Below are positions 23,785 through 32,474 of a stretch of DNA of 37,496 bases, piece after piece. The translations under genes were made by a program, and so were the position numbers. The notes below the pieces were generated by a model. That model made no database searches, was not told where the DNA came from, and was given only the letters and a program-made list of their open reading frames with translations. Within the stretch, counting starts at the first letter, position 1. Each line of letters starts with the position of its first letter. The DNA is from Gammaproteobacteria bacterium (lineage in GTDB: Bacteria > Pseudomonadota > Gammaproteobacteria > S012-40): positions 1 through 37,496 of the forward strand of contig JAOUJM010000021.1 of NCBI GenBank assembly GCA_029883265.1, in the 5' to 3' direction.

Positions 23785-25560
23785 ATGCAAAAACCTAATA
23801 CATCGCCTTGGTTGCTGAATTTATTCCCTTTTTTGATGTGGTCGGATCGAGTAACGCCGAAAAACTTGCGAGCCGATTTTCTGGCTGGTTTAACGGGTGC
23901 TATTGTCGTTTTGCCACAAGGCGTAGCCTTTGCCGCTATTGCTGGAATGCCGCCTCAATATGGTTTGTACGCAGGTATGATTCCGGCGATTATTGCGGCC
24001 CTATGGGGTTCATCCTGGCATTTGGTGTCGGGTCCGACAACGGCAGCATCGGTAGTATTATTTGCTTCGTTAAGCTCATATGCTGAGCCAGCGAGTGATC
24101 AATATGTGCAGCTCGCTTTGACGTTAACACTAATGGTAGGTGTGATTCAGTTCGTTTTGGGTTTTGCACGCTTGGGTGTATTGGTCAATTTTATTTCACA
24201 TGCTGTGGTTATCGGCTTCACCGCAGGCGCAGCGGTTTTAATTTTTGCTAACCAGGTTAAGCACTTTTTAGGTATTCATATTGACCGCGGCACCGAGTTT
24301 TACGAAGTCATTCATCAGGCGGTGCTGCAAGTTGACCAAATAAATATCTATGTGGCAACGATTGGTATCGCGACATTACTTAGTGGAATCCTGATTCGAC
24401 GTTACCTACCTAAAGTCCCTTATATGATAATTGCCATGGTGGTTGGTACACTGGTGTCGATGATTTTAGTTTCGTTGTATGGTGAATCAGAAACCGCAAT
24501 AGCCACAGTAGGCGCTTTACCCGCATCGTTGCCGCCATTATCCTCACCAAGTTTTGATTGGACGATTATTCGAGAGCTAATGCCTGTTGCTCTTGCCGTG
24601 ACATTATTTGCTCTGACAGAAGCGGTTTCAATTGCACGCTCGATTGGTGTGAAGTCAGGACAACATGTGAGCGGCAATCAGGAATTCATAGGTCAAGGCT
24701 TGTCAAATGTTGCGGGAAGTTTTTTCTCGGGTTATGTCGCGACAGGATCATTTAATCGCAGTGGTGTCAATTACGAAGCCGGCGCAAAAACACCATTATC
24801 TGCGGTTATGGCGGCTTTAATGTTAATGCTTATTGTTTTGCTGGTAGCGCCGTACGCAAAAGTATTGCCTAATGCTGCGATGGCCGGCATCCTATTTTTA
24901 GTTGCCTGGGGTTTAATTGATGTTCATCATATTAAGAAAATTGTCAAAACCAGTCGCTCAGACACCGCTATTTTATTGACGACATTTCTTTCGACTTTGT
25001 TTTTGGATATGGTATTTGCAATTTTTCTTGGAGTGATGTTGTCGCTGGGCTTGTATTTAAAACGCACGTCCCGACCAAAAATTTTAACGCGTGTGCCTGA
25101 TCCAAAATTAAGAAAACGAAAATTTAATACCGATCCAAATTTAATTGAATGTCCGCAGTTTAAAATTGCTCGAATAGATGGTTCTTTGTTTTTTGGCGCA
25201 GTTGCGCATGTGCGAGAAACGGTGAGAAATTTCTACACACAAAATCCGAGTCAGAAACAAATATTAATTGTCATGTCAGGTGTTAATTTTGTCGATGCCG
25301 AAGGTGCAGAGTTTCTCGAACAAGAAGCGAAATTTCGCCGCGACGTTGGTGGCCATATGTTTTTGTACAATGTAAAAGAAGCTGTGCAAAGTGATTTGAC
25401 TAAAGGTGGTTCCATGCAGATTATTGGCATAGAGAATTTGTTTACCAGTAAAACCGAAGCCGTTACTCACATTGTCGGCCAATATCTTGATGCGTCCATC
25501 TGCGCGAAGTGTCCACACCTGGTATTTCTGGAATGTGAAGCAAAAAAACAAGCAGAGTAA
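23785..25560 (+). CDS. SulP/SLC26 family anion transporter with STAS domain
   Basis: This 591-residue inner-membrane protein probably moves sulfate, bicarbonate or another anion. The SulP core (about 25-430) begins with NLRADFLAGLTGAIVVLPQGVAFAAIAGMPPQYGLYAGMIPA and includes the pseudo-repeat with the substrate-site helix region, ASIG-like AVSIARSIGVKSGQHVSGNQEFIGQGLSNVAGSFFSGYVATGSFNRSGVN. A STAS domain covers about 450-565, with SGVNFVDAEGAEFLEQ. The C-terminal end carries Cys573-x2-Cys576-x-His578 and Cys584, a metal-like cluster that similar SulP proteins seem to share. No carbonic anhydrase or sulfur-assimilation gene is next to it, so the substrate is open. Confidence 0.95.
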   Translation: MQKPNTSPWLLNLFPFLMWSDRVTPKNLRADFLAGLTGAIVVLPQGVAFAAIAGMPPQYGLYAGMIPAIIAALWGSSWHLVSGPTTAASVVLFASLSSYAEPASDQYVQLALTLTLMVGVIQFVLGFARLGVLVNFISHAVVIGFTAGAAVLIFANQVKHFLGIHIDRGTEFYEVIHQAVLQVDQINIYVATIGIATLLSGILIRRYLPKVPYMIIAMVVGTLVSMILVSLYGESETAIATVGALPASLPPLSSPSFDWTIIRELMPVALAVTLFALTEAVSIARSIGVKSGQHVSGNQEFIGQGLSNVAGSFFSGYVATGSFNRSGVNYEAGAKTPLSAVMAALMLMLIVLLVAPYAKVLPNAAMAGILFLVAWGLIDVHHIKKIVKTSRSDTAILLTTFLSTLFLDMVFAIFLGVMLSLGLYLKRTSRPKILTRVPDPKLRKRKFNTDPNLIECPQFKIARIDGSLFFGAVAHVRETVRNFYTQNPSQKQILIVMSGVNFVDAEGAEFLEQEAKFRRDVGGHMFLYNVKEAVQSDLTKGGSMQIIGIENLFTSKTEAVTHIVGQYLDASICAKCPHLVFLECEAKKQAE

Positions 25561-25589
25561 AAGACTGTGCTGAATAATTAGTGATTGGT

Positions 25590-26726
25590 TTAAGCAGCCT
25601 GGTTGCCAAGAACATCACGAAGCTGTTGCATGACTTTGGCTAGTTTATTATCCACCTCTAAACCTTCATCGTATAAGGTCAGTGCTTTTTCAGAAGATTC
25701 ACTGACTATTTGCAATAAACGTTCTTCTTGCTGCTCGGTGAGATCGAGGCTGATAAAGGCTTCTTCAATATTGGTGACAAGGTTTTCCAGAATGCGTGTG
25801 CTTAGGGTTTTATGTTCATGGTATTTCATATCGATATCTGCTAAGGCTTCCCGCGTAGTATTGATCATGGCGAGTAAAGCCGATTGTTGTCGCTTCACTT
25901 CTAGTTCGGAATCGATGGCTTTAACACGCGCGTTTGCGCCTTCAACAATAAGCGCAATATTGTCTTTGTAACGACCATAACGATCTTCATCTTCGATCGG
26001 CATGTTTTTGAAAAGCACAGATACTCGGTCAAAATTACAAATCGTTCGTGCGCCGAAATGTAAGAGTCGGCCTTTATTGCGGGCCTTAGTGAGTAAATTA
26101 GATTGAAGTTGTGAAACAACACCATCGGTGTCTAATTCGACCATGCCTTCCTTGCCGTAAATCTGAACAAATACTCGCAAACCAAATTCGCCAAAAACTT
26201 CAATTAGACTTTTAGCTAAGGTTGGCTGATCAGCACAAGAAAAACTTCGGCTTAAAAAATTCAAGCCAATGCCAATTTCGCCGGTGTTGGTAATCGCTTG
26301 TAACGCGGTGTCCATTGCGGTTGATACATCTTGGCGAAGTTTTTCTTGTTCTTGTTTCTTTTGTAAGGAAACGGTTACTTTGCGTTGCAATTCTTCGGCT
26401 TCAAATGGTTTGACAATATAGTCGTCGCCGCCCGCATCATAAGCGGTTAGTTTCTCATCGAGGCTGTCGAGTGCGGAAACAAATGTAACAGGAATGCCGC
26501 TGGTTTCTGCATCGTATTTTAGTTGGCGACAAGTTTCGTAACCGTCCATACCTGGCATTTGTATATCGAGCAAAATAACGTCGGGTTTTTCAGTTTTAGC
26601 TTTTTCCAGAGCTTCTTGACCGGAAGGCGCGTAGCTTAATTCAAATTGCGTTTTGAGTGCGACTTTCATTAGATCGAAATTCAATTCCTCATCATCAACA
26701 ACTAGTATGCGGTATTTATTACTCAT
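25590..26726 (-). CDS. Response regulator with GAF-like and coiled-coil output, no DNA-binding domain
   Basis: This 378-residue cytoplasmic protein has an N-terminal receiver (1-120): Asp11/12, phospho-acceptor Asp54 in ILLDIQMPGMDGYE and Lys106 in YIVKPFEAEEL. The remaining 250 residues contain a globular part (about 140-260, LARSLIEVFGEFGLRVFVQIYG...LLHFGARTICNFDRVSVLF), which resembles a GAF-like sensor fold, and then a long coiled coil (about 275-370). It has no helix-turn-helix, GGDEF, EAL, HD or phosphatase motifs. Output is therefore by protein contact or oligomerisation. Convergent with the SulP gene and close to mutM. The cognate kinase is not visible. Confidence 0.88.
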   Translation of the reverse strand: MSNKYRILVVDDEELNFDLMKVALKTQFELSYAPSGQEALEKAKTEKPDVILLDIQMPGMDGYETCRQLKYDAETSGIPVTFVSALDSLDEKLTAYDAGGDDYIVKPFEAEELQRKVTVSLQKKQEQEKLRQDVSTAMDTALQAITNTGEIGIGLNFLSRSFSCADQPTLAKSLIEVFGEFGLRVFVQIYGKEGMVELDTDGVVSQLQSNLLTKARNKGRLLHFGARTICNFDRVSVLFKNMPIEDEDRYGRYKDNIALIVEGANARVKAIDSELEVKRQQSALLAMINTTREALADIDMKYHEHKTLSTRILENLVTNIEEAFISLDLTEQQEERLLQIVSESSEKALTLYDEGLEVDNKLAKVMQQLRDVLGNQAA

Positions 26727-26795
26727 GATGTTTAGTAAATTAGGTTGCTTGCCTCAAGCGGTATATCGGTTCTAAGAAGTCTAAACTTTATAGGC

Positions 26796-27611
26796 TTATT
26801 GTTGACATTTAGGGCAAAAATAGCTGCTGCGTTGGCCTATATTTATTTGTTTGATGGTGGAATTGCAAATCTCGCAAGCTAGGCCTTCGCGACCATAAAC
26901 GCATAATGATTGGGTAAAATAACCGGCTTGACCATCGGCCTGCAAAAAATCCTTTAAGGTGGTACCACCCTGCTGAATGGCTTGATGTAATATTTGTTTA
27001 ATTGCATCAACGAGTAGTCGACATTTCATTCTGGATAGTTTATTTGCTTTATGTTGCGGACGAATACCTGCTAGAAACAAAGCTTCACTTGCATAAATAT
27101 TACCTACGCCGACGACAATATGGGCGTTCATAATGGCCTGTTTTATACTTGTTGTTCGCCTGTGGCAGTGTTGCCATAAATAATCAGCGTTAAATTCATT
27201 GGTCAAAGGTTCTGGGCCAAGTCTTTTAAGTAAATCGTGTTCTTCAATTGCTTGAGTCGTCCAAACAATGGCGCCAAAACGTCGTGGATCGTGAAAACGT
27301 AAACAGGTGTTATCGTTAAAAACAATATCCACATGATCATGTTTACGGATGGGGGTATTGGTATTGACAATGGCTAGGCTGCCAGACATGCCCAGGTGTA
27401 ATAAGATGGAGCCGTTTGCCAAGGAAAAAATTAAATATTTACCGCGACGTTCGATTGTATTTATTGATTGTTGTTGCAGTAACTGCGGCAGATCTTTGTC
27501 GACGGGCCAACGCAAACCATGATGACGAATAATCACTTGTTGAATGGTTTTATTGAGTATATGCGGAGATATGCCGCGACGAGTGGTTTCAACTTCAGGT
27601 AATTCTGGCAT
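26796..27611 (-). CDS. mutM: Formamidopyrimidine-DNA glycosylase
   Basis: MutM (Fpg) excises 8-oxoguanine and ring-opened purines and nicks the abasic site, protecting against oxidative mutations. The catalytic N-terminus MPELPEVETTRRGI (Pro2, Glu3) is intact. RGKYLIFSLANG gives the active-site Lys region and VGVGNIYASEALFLAGI the helix-two-turn-helix. The C-terminal zinc finger is Cys-x2-Cys-x16-Cys-x2-Cys (CEIC...CPKC) with the conserved Arg in GQRSSYF. 271 residues is standard. It follows the DUF4340-like gene by 52 nt on the same strand, so it may be the last gene of the Gld-like transporter operon. Confidence 0.97.
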   Translation of the reverse strand: MPELPEVETTRRGISPHILNKTIQQVIIRHHGLRWPVDKDLPQLLQQQSINTIERRGKYLIFSLANGSILLHLGMSGSLAIVNTNTPIRKHDHVDIVFNDNTCLRFHDPRRFGAIVWTTQAIEEHDLLKRLGPEPLTNEFNADYLWQHCHRRTTSIKQAIMNAHIVVGVGNIYASEALFLAGIRPQHKANKLSRMKCRLLVDAIKQILHQAIQQGGTTLKDFLQADGQAGYFTQSLCVYGREGLACEICNSTIKQINIGQRSSYFCPKCQQ

Positions 27612-27663
27612 AATTTTTCAGTGGTCAAATGGGCAGTATAACCTAATGCAAAAGAATATTCGA

Positions 27664-28170
27664 TCATGGCTGCAGGAAAAACTCCGGCGCCTGCACCAGC
27701 AAATCGAATGCTGGGAAGTGTGCCAAATGAATCGTGTTATTGATCATGAAATAGCGAAGCTTTTTCAGAGGATGAAGACCACCAATGTTTAGCTGTTGTT
27801 GGTCAAAACGAATGACCAGACGAGGTGGGAAAAGCTCGTATTGTTGTAGCGTTAATTGCTCGTTTTGCGCCTCAAAAGCAAGTTCACTTTCAAGCCTAAC
27901 AAGATTAAGCAAGCGTTCAATTTTTTTTGGCGCTACCCGTTCGGCAGGTGTTTGTTGATTATCAATATAAAGCAACCATTGTTGTTGCTGTTTGATGAAG
28001 ATCAATAAATGTTCTGTTTGCTGTATAGAGATACGAGCGATAGAATCTATTTCAGGCATGGGACTAAGTATGTATGTTTTTTCTTTCTTGCCTAGAAGAA
28101 CATAAATACTAGCGAGTATGACGCAAATTAATACAAACAAAATGATATTAGTGGTCGAAGATTTAATCAT
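27664..28170 (-). CDS. DUF4340-like membrane-anchored protein of the Gld-type operon
   Basis: This 168-residue protein has an N-terminal TM (about 8-27) and a soluble extracytoplasmic domain rich in glutamine and beta-like segments (IARISIQQTEHLLIFIKQQQQWLLYID, LFPPRLVIRFDQQQLNIGG). It resembles the short DUF4340 proteins found beside GldG-type ABC components. Its ATG overlaps the upstream gene's TGA (ATGA), showing translational coupling. It is shorter than most DUF4340 proteins. Its job presumably belongs to the transporter complex; the substrate is unknown. Confidence 0.75.
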   Translation of the reverse strand: MIKSSTTNIILFVLICVILASIYVLLGKKEKTYILSPMPEIDSIARISIQQTEHLLIFIKQQQQWLLYIDNQQTPAERVAPKKIERLLNLVRLESELAFEAQNEQLTLQQYELFPPRLVIRFDQQQLNIGGLHPLKKLRYFMINNTIHLAHFPAFDLLVQAPEFFLQP

Positions 28171-29609
28171 GCTCTGCGACGTTTAAAGAAAATAGCCAAG
28201 CCAATGGCGAGTAATACGATGGGCATTAGGGCCATGAATAGCACTGAAAGTACCTGCTTTTCATTGACTGAAAGTTGCAAATTGGCATCAAAAGGAATTG
28301 TTGCAGGTATGTTCAGTAAGTCATCGGACTCGCTCAACCAATTAACAATATTTATTGCGAGCTCTTGATTGCCTGCCTGGCCTAAGTATGCATCAGAAAT
28401 AAAATCCGCATCACCAATTATAACGATACGTTGCATGGCTTGTTGCGTATCGTCACTCAATGGTTCATCGTCGATGGCTAGAGCATCGCCTACTCCGACA
28501 TCATTATTTTTTTCAAATTCCTGGTCGAATTGGTCTTTTGTTAAAGGCCGAGTCAAGGCAATGCCAATGCCCAATGGGCCAATAATATCGTGTTGACTAT
28601 CATAAACCAGTTCTCCCTTTAACTCATCGGTTTCTGACCAGGAGCGGGGCAGTGTTTCTAAAAAAACCTCACTATCCCATTGCTCATCGCCATTAAATTC
28701 TAAAGCTCTTGCAATGGGGAAAACAGTGGTTAAGTTAAAACCGAAGGTGATGGGATGTTGTGTATAATCGCTAACAATGGCGAATCGAGGATCTTCGATG
28801 CCCACAAGTTGTGCGCTGAGATCAACAATAGTACCAGGTAACATCTCTATACCTAAATATTCGGCTAAAAAATTCAAATGTCCATTGCTTTTCGGTTCGG
28901 TCAACCAGAGTAAATTACCGCCCTTGTCTAAAAATTCTCGAATTTGAGTTTTTTCATTGGCAAGTAAAGGCTGTTTACTGTCAGCAATAATGAGTAAGCC
29001 GGTTTGTTCCTCAAGTTGTTTGTTACTAGCAAGATTAATGGATTTTATTTTAAATCCTTTGGCCTCAAGTTGTTTGCGCCAGTTGAGGTAATTATAACTA
29101 GCGCCCCCATGAGGCGAGCGTTCGCCGTGACCTTCCAAAAACAAAACCGGGGTTTCGCTATTATGTAATAAACGCATCAGGCCGTTCGTGAAACCCTGCT
29201 CACTTATTTCACTCAGACGGTCCGTACGGTTTTCATACTCGAGAATGAGCTCACCTTCCGCACTAATAGCGTGTTTGCGAACTAATTCAGGTTGTTTGCT
29301 TGGGTCGATAAAGTTTAGGACTATGTTGGCATGATGCCGTTGGTAACGACCGATCAGTGTTTCGACTTGCCGGCGCATTTCACTATTGGTTTCGCTGACA
29401 TAAGCTTGAATGTTTAGTGCAAACGACATACGTTTGACAACAGAGACACTGCTGTCACTTAGGCTATTGCGTTGATCTTGAGTCCAATCCCAATGTTGGT
29501 TAGTTATGCTGGCGAGCCAGCTTAGGGAAAAAACAAAAAGGAGAAACAACACCACGAATAACTCGTGTTGTATGCGCAGGCGTCGTTTGAGTTTTGGTGA
29601 TATCTGCAT
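28167..29609 (-). CDS. GldG-like ABC transporter auxiliary protein
   Basis: This 480-residue protein is the large auxiliary component of a Gld-type ABC system. It has a TM near the N-terminus (about 17-36), a large extracytoplasmic domain with PVLFLEGHGERSPHGG and LLIIADSKQPLLANEKTQIREFLDKGGNLLWL (ABC_transp_aux-like), IVIIGDADFISDAYLG near the end, and a C-terminal TM (about 455-476) followed by KRRRA. These elements recur in GldG and its non-gliding relatives. It lies 2 nt after the permease gene and overlaps the DUF4340-like gene by 4 nt, so all four are one unit. Confidence 0.87.
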   Translation of the reverse strand: MQISPKLKRRLRIQHELFVVLFLLFVFSLSWLASITNQHWDWTQDQRNSLSDSSVSVVKRMSFALNIQAYVSETNSEMRRQVETLIGRYQRHHANIVLNFIDPSKQPELVRKHAISAEGELILEYENRTDRLSEISEQGFTNGLMRLLHNSETPVLFLEGHGERSPHGGASYNYLNWRKQLEAKGFKIKSINLASNKQLEEQTGLLIIADSKQPLLANEKTQIREFLDKGGNLLWLTEPKSNGHLNFLAEYLGIEMLPGTIVDLSAQLVGIEDPRFAIVSDYTQHPITFGFNLTTVFPIARALEFNGDEQWDSEVFLETLPRSWSETDELKGELVYDSQHDIIGPLGIGIALTRPLTKDQFDQEFEKNNDVGVGDALAIDDEPLSDDTQQAMQRIVIIGDADFISDAYLGQAGNQELAINIVNWLSESDDLLNIPATIPFDANLQLSVNEKQVLSVLFMALMPIVLLAIGLAIFFKRRRA

Positions 29610-29611
29610 AA

Positions 29612-30364
29612 TTAGTGCTGCAAACGATCCGCATCCAAACGACGAATGCTCAAGACAAGAAAAGTTAAACTAAATAATAAATAATAAAATAAATCGGCGC
29701 TATTGATTTGACCTTGTAGCAAAGGCTCATAATGAGTAAGTAGAGAAATGTAGGCAAACAAGCTGGCTAGGGTGTTGTCAGTTTGCACTGCCCAATCACC
29801 TAGCCATAGAATAATTAAAAAACCAAAACTAATAACGGCGGCTACTGCGGGCTGTTCAGTCAGACAAGAGGCGTATAGACCAGCCGCACTAAAACTGGCG
29901 AGTAGTAACAGCAGTCCTAGCAATCCACTTGCAAATAAACCAAAATCCAGGCGTCCACCAATCAAAAGACTTAAGGGCATTAAGCTAAACAGACTAATAA
30001 CCAAAAGCATGAATAGCAACATGCTGAGGTATTTGCCGAGAATAATTTCACTCATGGAAACGGGAGCGCTAAACAACAAGCTCAAGGTGTGCTGGCGGCG
30101 TTCATCGCTAATGAGGCGCATGGTTAATAGTGGCGTGATTAATAATAAAATAATCGCAATATTGGCTAAGGTCGGCATGGCCACCATTTCGGTGGCACCC
30201 GGCGCGTTCTGCATGGCGCCAAACTGTGCTTGCAAATCGAGAAATTGATTCAATTGGTGAATAAATAAATAGGCCAGAATGACTTGACTCATGGCGAGAA
30301 TTATCCACGCCAGTGGCGAGAAAAATAGACTTTGTAAGTCGCGTTGGGCTATTGTCCAGATCAT
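29612..30364 (-). CDS. ABC-2 type permease (GldF-like)
   Basis: This 250-residue polytopic inner-membrane protein has about six TM helices. The IAQRDLQSLFFSPLAWIILAM start and LLTMRLISDERRQHTLSLLFSAPVSMSEIILGKYLSMLLFM are the typical ABC-2 coupling helix and following segment. It pairs with the ATPase encoded just before it, with which it overlaps by 4 nt (ATGA), to form the transport channel. The GldF family is best known from Bacteroidetes gliding, but homologues occur in many Proteobacteria without gliding, so motility should not be assumed. Confidence 0.92.
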   Translation of the reverse strand: MIWTIAQRDLQSLFFSPLAWIILAMSQVILAYLFIHQLNQFLDLQAQFGAMQNAPGATEMVAMPTLANIAIILLLITPLLTMRLISDERRQHTLSLLFSAPVSMSEIILGKYLSMLLFMLLVISLFSLMPLSLLIGGRLDFGLFASGLLGLLLLLASFSAAGLYASCLTEQPAVAAVISFGFLIILWLGDWAVQTDNTLASLFAYISLLTHYEPLLQGQINSADLFYYLLFSLTFLVLSIRRLDADRLQH

Positions 30365-31314
30365 ATTGACTTGGCCTCGGTCTCGATGTTTTGCTCATCG
30401 GTGAGTTGAATAAAAATTTCTTCTAAACTTAAGCCTTGAGGGCAAAGTTGGTACAAACCCCAATGGTTTTCAACCGCCAAACGTGCAATTGCAGTAGCGG
30501 GATTATGGTCCGCATGAAAACGAATACACGTTTGATTTGAGTTCAATACCTCGATGTCGATAACACCGTCGACGGCTCGAAGCATATTCTCGTCAACAAA
30601 CGTTTCGCAGCCTAGCATTATTTCACTAATTTGCATCTTATCACTGAGTTGTTGCACGGCATCGTCGAAAATAATTTTTCCCTGGTGAATAATCAAAACG
30701 CGGTCACAAATGGATTGCACTTCTGGGAGAATATGAGTGGACAAAATGACCGAATGATCATCGCCGAGTTCGCGAATTAATGCGCGTATTTCGCGAATTT
30801 GGATGGGGTCAAGACCGACGGTGGGTTCATCGAGAATGACCACATCTGGTGCGTGAATAATGGCTTGAGCAATGCCTACGCGCTGTTGGAAACCTTTGGA
30901 TAAGTTGCCGATTAAGCGTGTGCCCACGTGATCCAAGCCGCAGCGTTCCTTGGCACGATAAATAGCCTCCAATAATTTGTTTTGTGGGATTCGATTTAAA
31001 CGTGCGCAATAAAGCAAGTATTCGTCAACGCTTTGTTCTGGATATAGTGGAGGTTGTTCTGGCAAATAGCCCAAATTCAATTTAGCTTGTTTGGGTTGGT
31101 CTAATAAGTCGATACCGTTAACGATAATCCGACCATTCGTCGGCGCCAGATTGCCGGTAATCATTTTCATGGTTGTGGATTTGCCCGCACCATTTGGTCC
31201 AAGAAAACCCACCACTTCACCGCGTTTTACAGAAAAGCTAATGCTATCAACTGCTGCTTGTTGATTATAAAAGCGGCTTACCTGGTGTAATTCGATTAAA
31301 GCGTCATTTTTCAT
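30361..31314 (-). CDS. ABC transporter ATPase (GldA-like)
   Basis: This is the energy-coupling ATPase of the Gld-like system. Walker A is GPNGAGKS (39-46), the signature is NLSKGFQQRVGIAQAI, Walker B is DVVILDEPTVGLDP, and the switch His is in LSTHILPEVQS. The C-terminal extension of about 90 residues is common in this subfamily. I chose ATG 31314 (MKNDALIEL) over 31326 because the domain starts there, but neither has a clear ribosome binding site. First gene of the minus-strand operon ATPase-permease-GldG-DUF4340-mutM. Divergent from the globin-cyclase gene; the 62 nt between must hold both promoters. Confidence 0.93.
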   Translation of the reverse strand: MKNDALIELHQVSRFYNQQAAVDSISFSVKRGEVVGFLGPNGAGKSTTMKMITGNLAPTNGRIIVNGIDLLDQPKQAKLNLGYLPEQPPLYPEQSVDEYLLYCARLNRIPQNKLLEAIYRAKERCGLDHVGTRLIGNLSKGFQQRVGIAQAIIHAPDVVILDEPTVGLDPIQIREIRALIRELGDDHSVILSTHILPEVQSICDRVLIIHQGKIIFDDAVQQLSDKMQISEIMLGCETFVDENMLRAVDGVIDIEVLNSNQTCIRFHADHNPATAIARLAVENHWGLYQLCPQGLSLEEIFIQLTDEQNIETEAKSI

Positions 31315-31421
31315 AGTGTAATACATCGGTTTATGTTTTAGTTTTGCAAAGCTAATGCCGCTATGAAAACTGGAGGAAAACCATAATCTTGCAGCAAGGT
31401 AAAGGAAACACCGCTGAGCTT

Positions 31422-32474
31422 ATGAACGAAAAAGATCAAAACTATTTTGAGACCTTTGGCATCACCATGCAACAAATGCGTGAACGCATGGCTATGCTCG
31501 GTTTAGGTGAAGCCGATCATCAACTATGTGAACACCTTCATGCAAGGGTCTTGCGACCTCATGCGAAAGACATTATTGATCAGTTTTATCGCTTATTGCT
31601 CCAAAGCAATGAAGTGACCAAAGTTTTGAAAAATCACCATTCATTGGAAAAATTAAAACGCACACAAACCCAATATTTAAACAGCCTAGGTCGGAACTTT
31701 GATCAGCAGCCTTATATTGAATCACGCTTACGCATAGGCATGGCTCATGTTTATGCTGGAGTTGGCTTGTCTGTCTATATGTGCGCATATCGCATTTTGC
31801 AGCAGTTAATCATAGATTTAATCCCTATGCATTCATCAAAGCGGGATATTTTAATTGCCTATATTCTGAAAATTACCTTCTTTGATATGAGTCTTGCGAT
31901 TGAGTGCTATCACAATGCTCAAATTTTTGGGTTGGTTGGTGCGTTGAAAAAAATTCAGCATAAAGCAGAGCGGCTTGAAGTGAAGTTGCAAAAAGACGGT
32001 CTTACTCGACTGTTGACCCGTGAGTCAATTTTTGCACTGATCAAACGTAAACAGGAAGAAAATGAGGCCGTGCATATTCTCATGTCAGATTTGGATCATT
32101 TTAAACAAGTTAATGACCAGTATGGACATTTGGTCGGTGATGAAGTATTACGTGAAGTTGCACGCCGAATAAAACATGCCACCCGTGAAAACGATGCCGT
32201 AGGACGCTTTGGAGGTGAGGAATTCATAATTGTCATTGCCCAAACAACAAATGAAAAAGCCTGCATTATTGCAGAACGTATTCGCACAGAAATGGAAAAT
32301 GAACCCATTATTATCAACGAATTGGAATTGACGATTACCATTAGCATTGGTTTGGCTTTGCTGGAGCCACATGCGGATATGAGTCAAATACTCGATAAGG
32401 CCGATCAACTCATGTATAAAGCTAAAACCGCTGGACGTAATCGAGTTGAGGTTGATGATGTGGTTAGGAGTTGA
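31422..32474 (+). CDS. Globin-coupled diguanylate cyclase
   Basis: This cytoplasmic enzyme of 350 residues should make c-di-GMP in response to oxygen or another haem ligand. An N-terminal globin-sensor domain (about 1-165) has the proximal haem ligand His109 in LRIGMAHVYAGVGLSVYM. A short helix leads to GGDEF (about 185-345) with the active site RFGGEEF (GGEEF 264-268). An inhibitory I-site RxxD (Arg255-E-N-Asp258) lies five residues before it, so product inhibition is expected. The start is uncertain: GGAGG at 31372 fits a TTG at 31389 with a long spacer, while ATG 31422 has only a weak site. The last 17 nt overlap the HyuA-type gene. Confidence 0.94.
   Translation: MNEKDQNYFETFGITMQQMRERMAMLGLGEADHQLCEHLHARVLRPHAKDIIDQFYRLLLQSNEVTKVLKNHHSLEKLKRTQTQYLNSLGRNFDQQPYIESRLRIGMAHVYAGVGLSVYMCAYRILQQLIIDLIPMHSSKRDILIAYILKITFFDMSLAIECYHNAQIFGLVGALKKIQHKAERLEVKLQKDGLTRLLTRESIFALIKRKQEENEAVHILMSDLDHFKQVNDQYGHLVGDEVLREVARRIKHATRENDAVGRFGGEEFIIVIAQTTNEKACIIAERIRTEMENEPIIINELELTITISIGLALLEPHADMSQILDKADQLMYKAKTAGRNRVEVDDVVRS

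Noticed and set aside
29772-30248. A 158-codon plus-strand frame inside the ABC-2 permease gene
   Set aside because: It is the antisense shadow of a clear polytopic membrane protein; the Lys/Ser/Asn-rich translation is what such shadows give.
26796-31314. Gliding motility locus
   Set aside because: Only GldA/F/G-like ABC parts are present, which are widespread outside gliding bacteria; no other gliding or type IX secretion genes are seen.
31363-31386. Short open frame MKTGGKP before the globin-cyclase gene, as a leader peptide
   Set aside because: Only seven codons, no own ribosome binding site, and its GGAGG is better explained as the site for the downstream gene.
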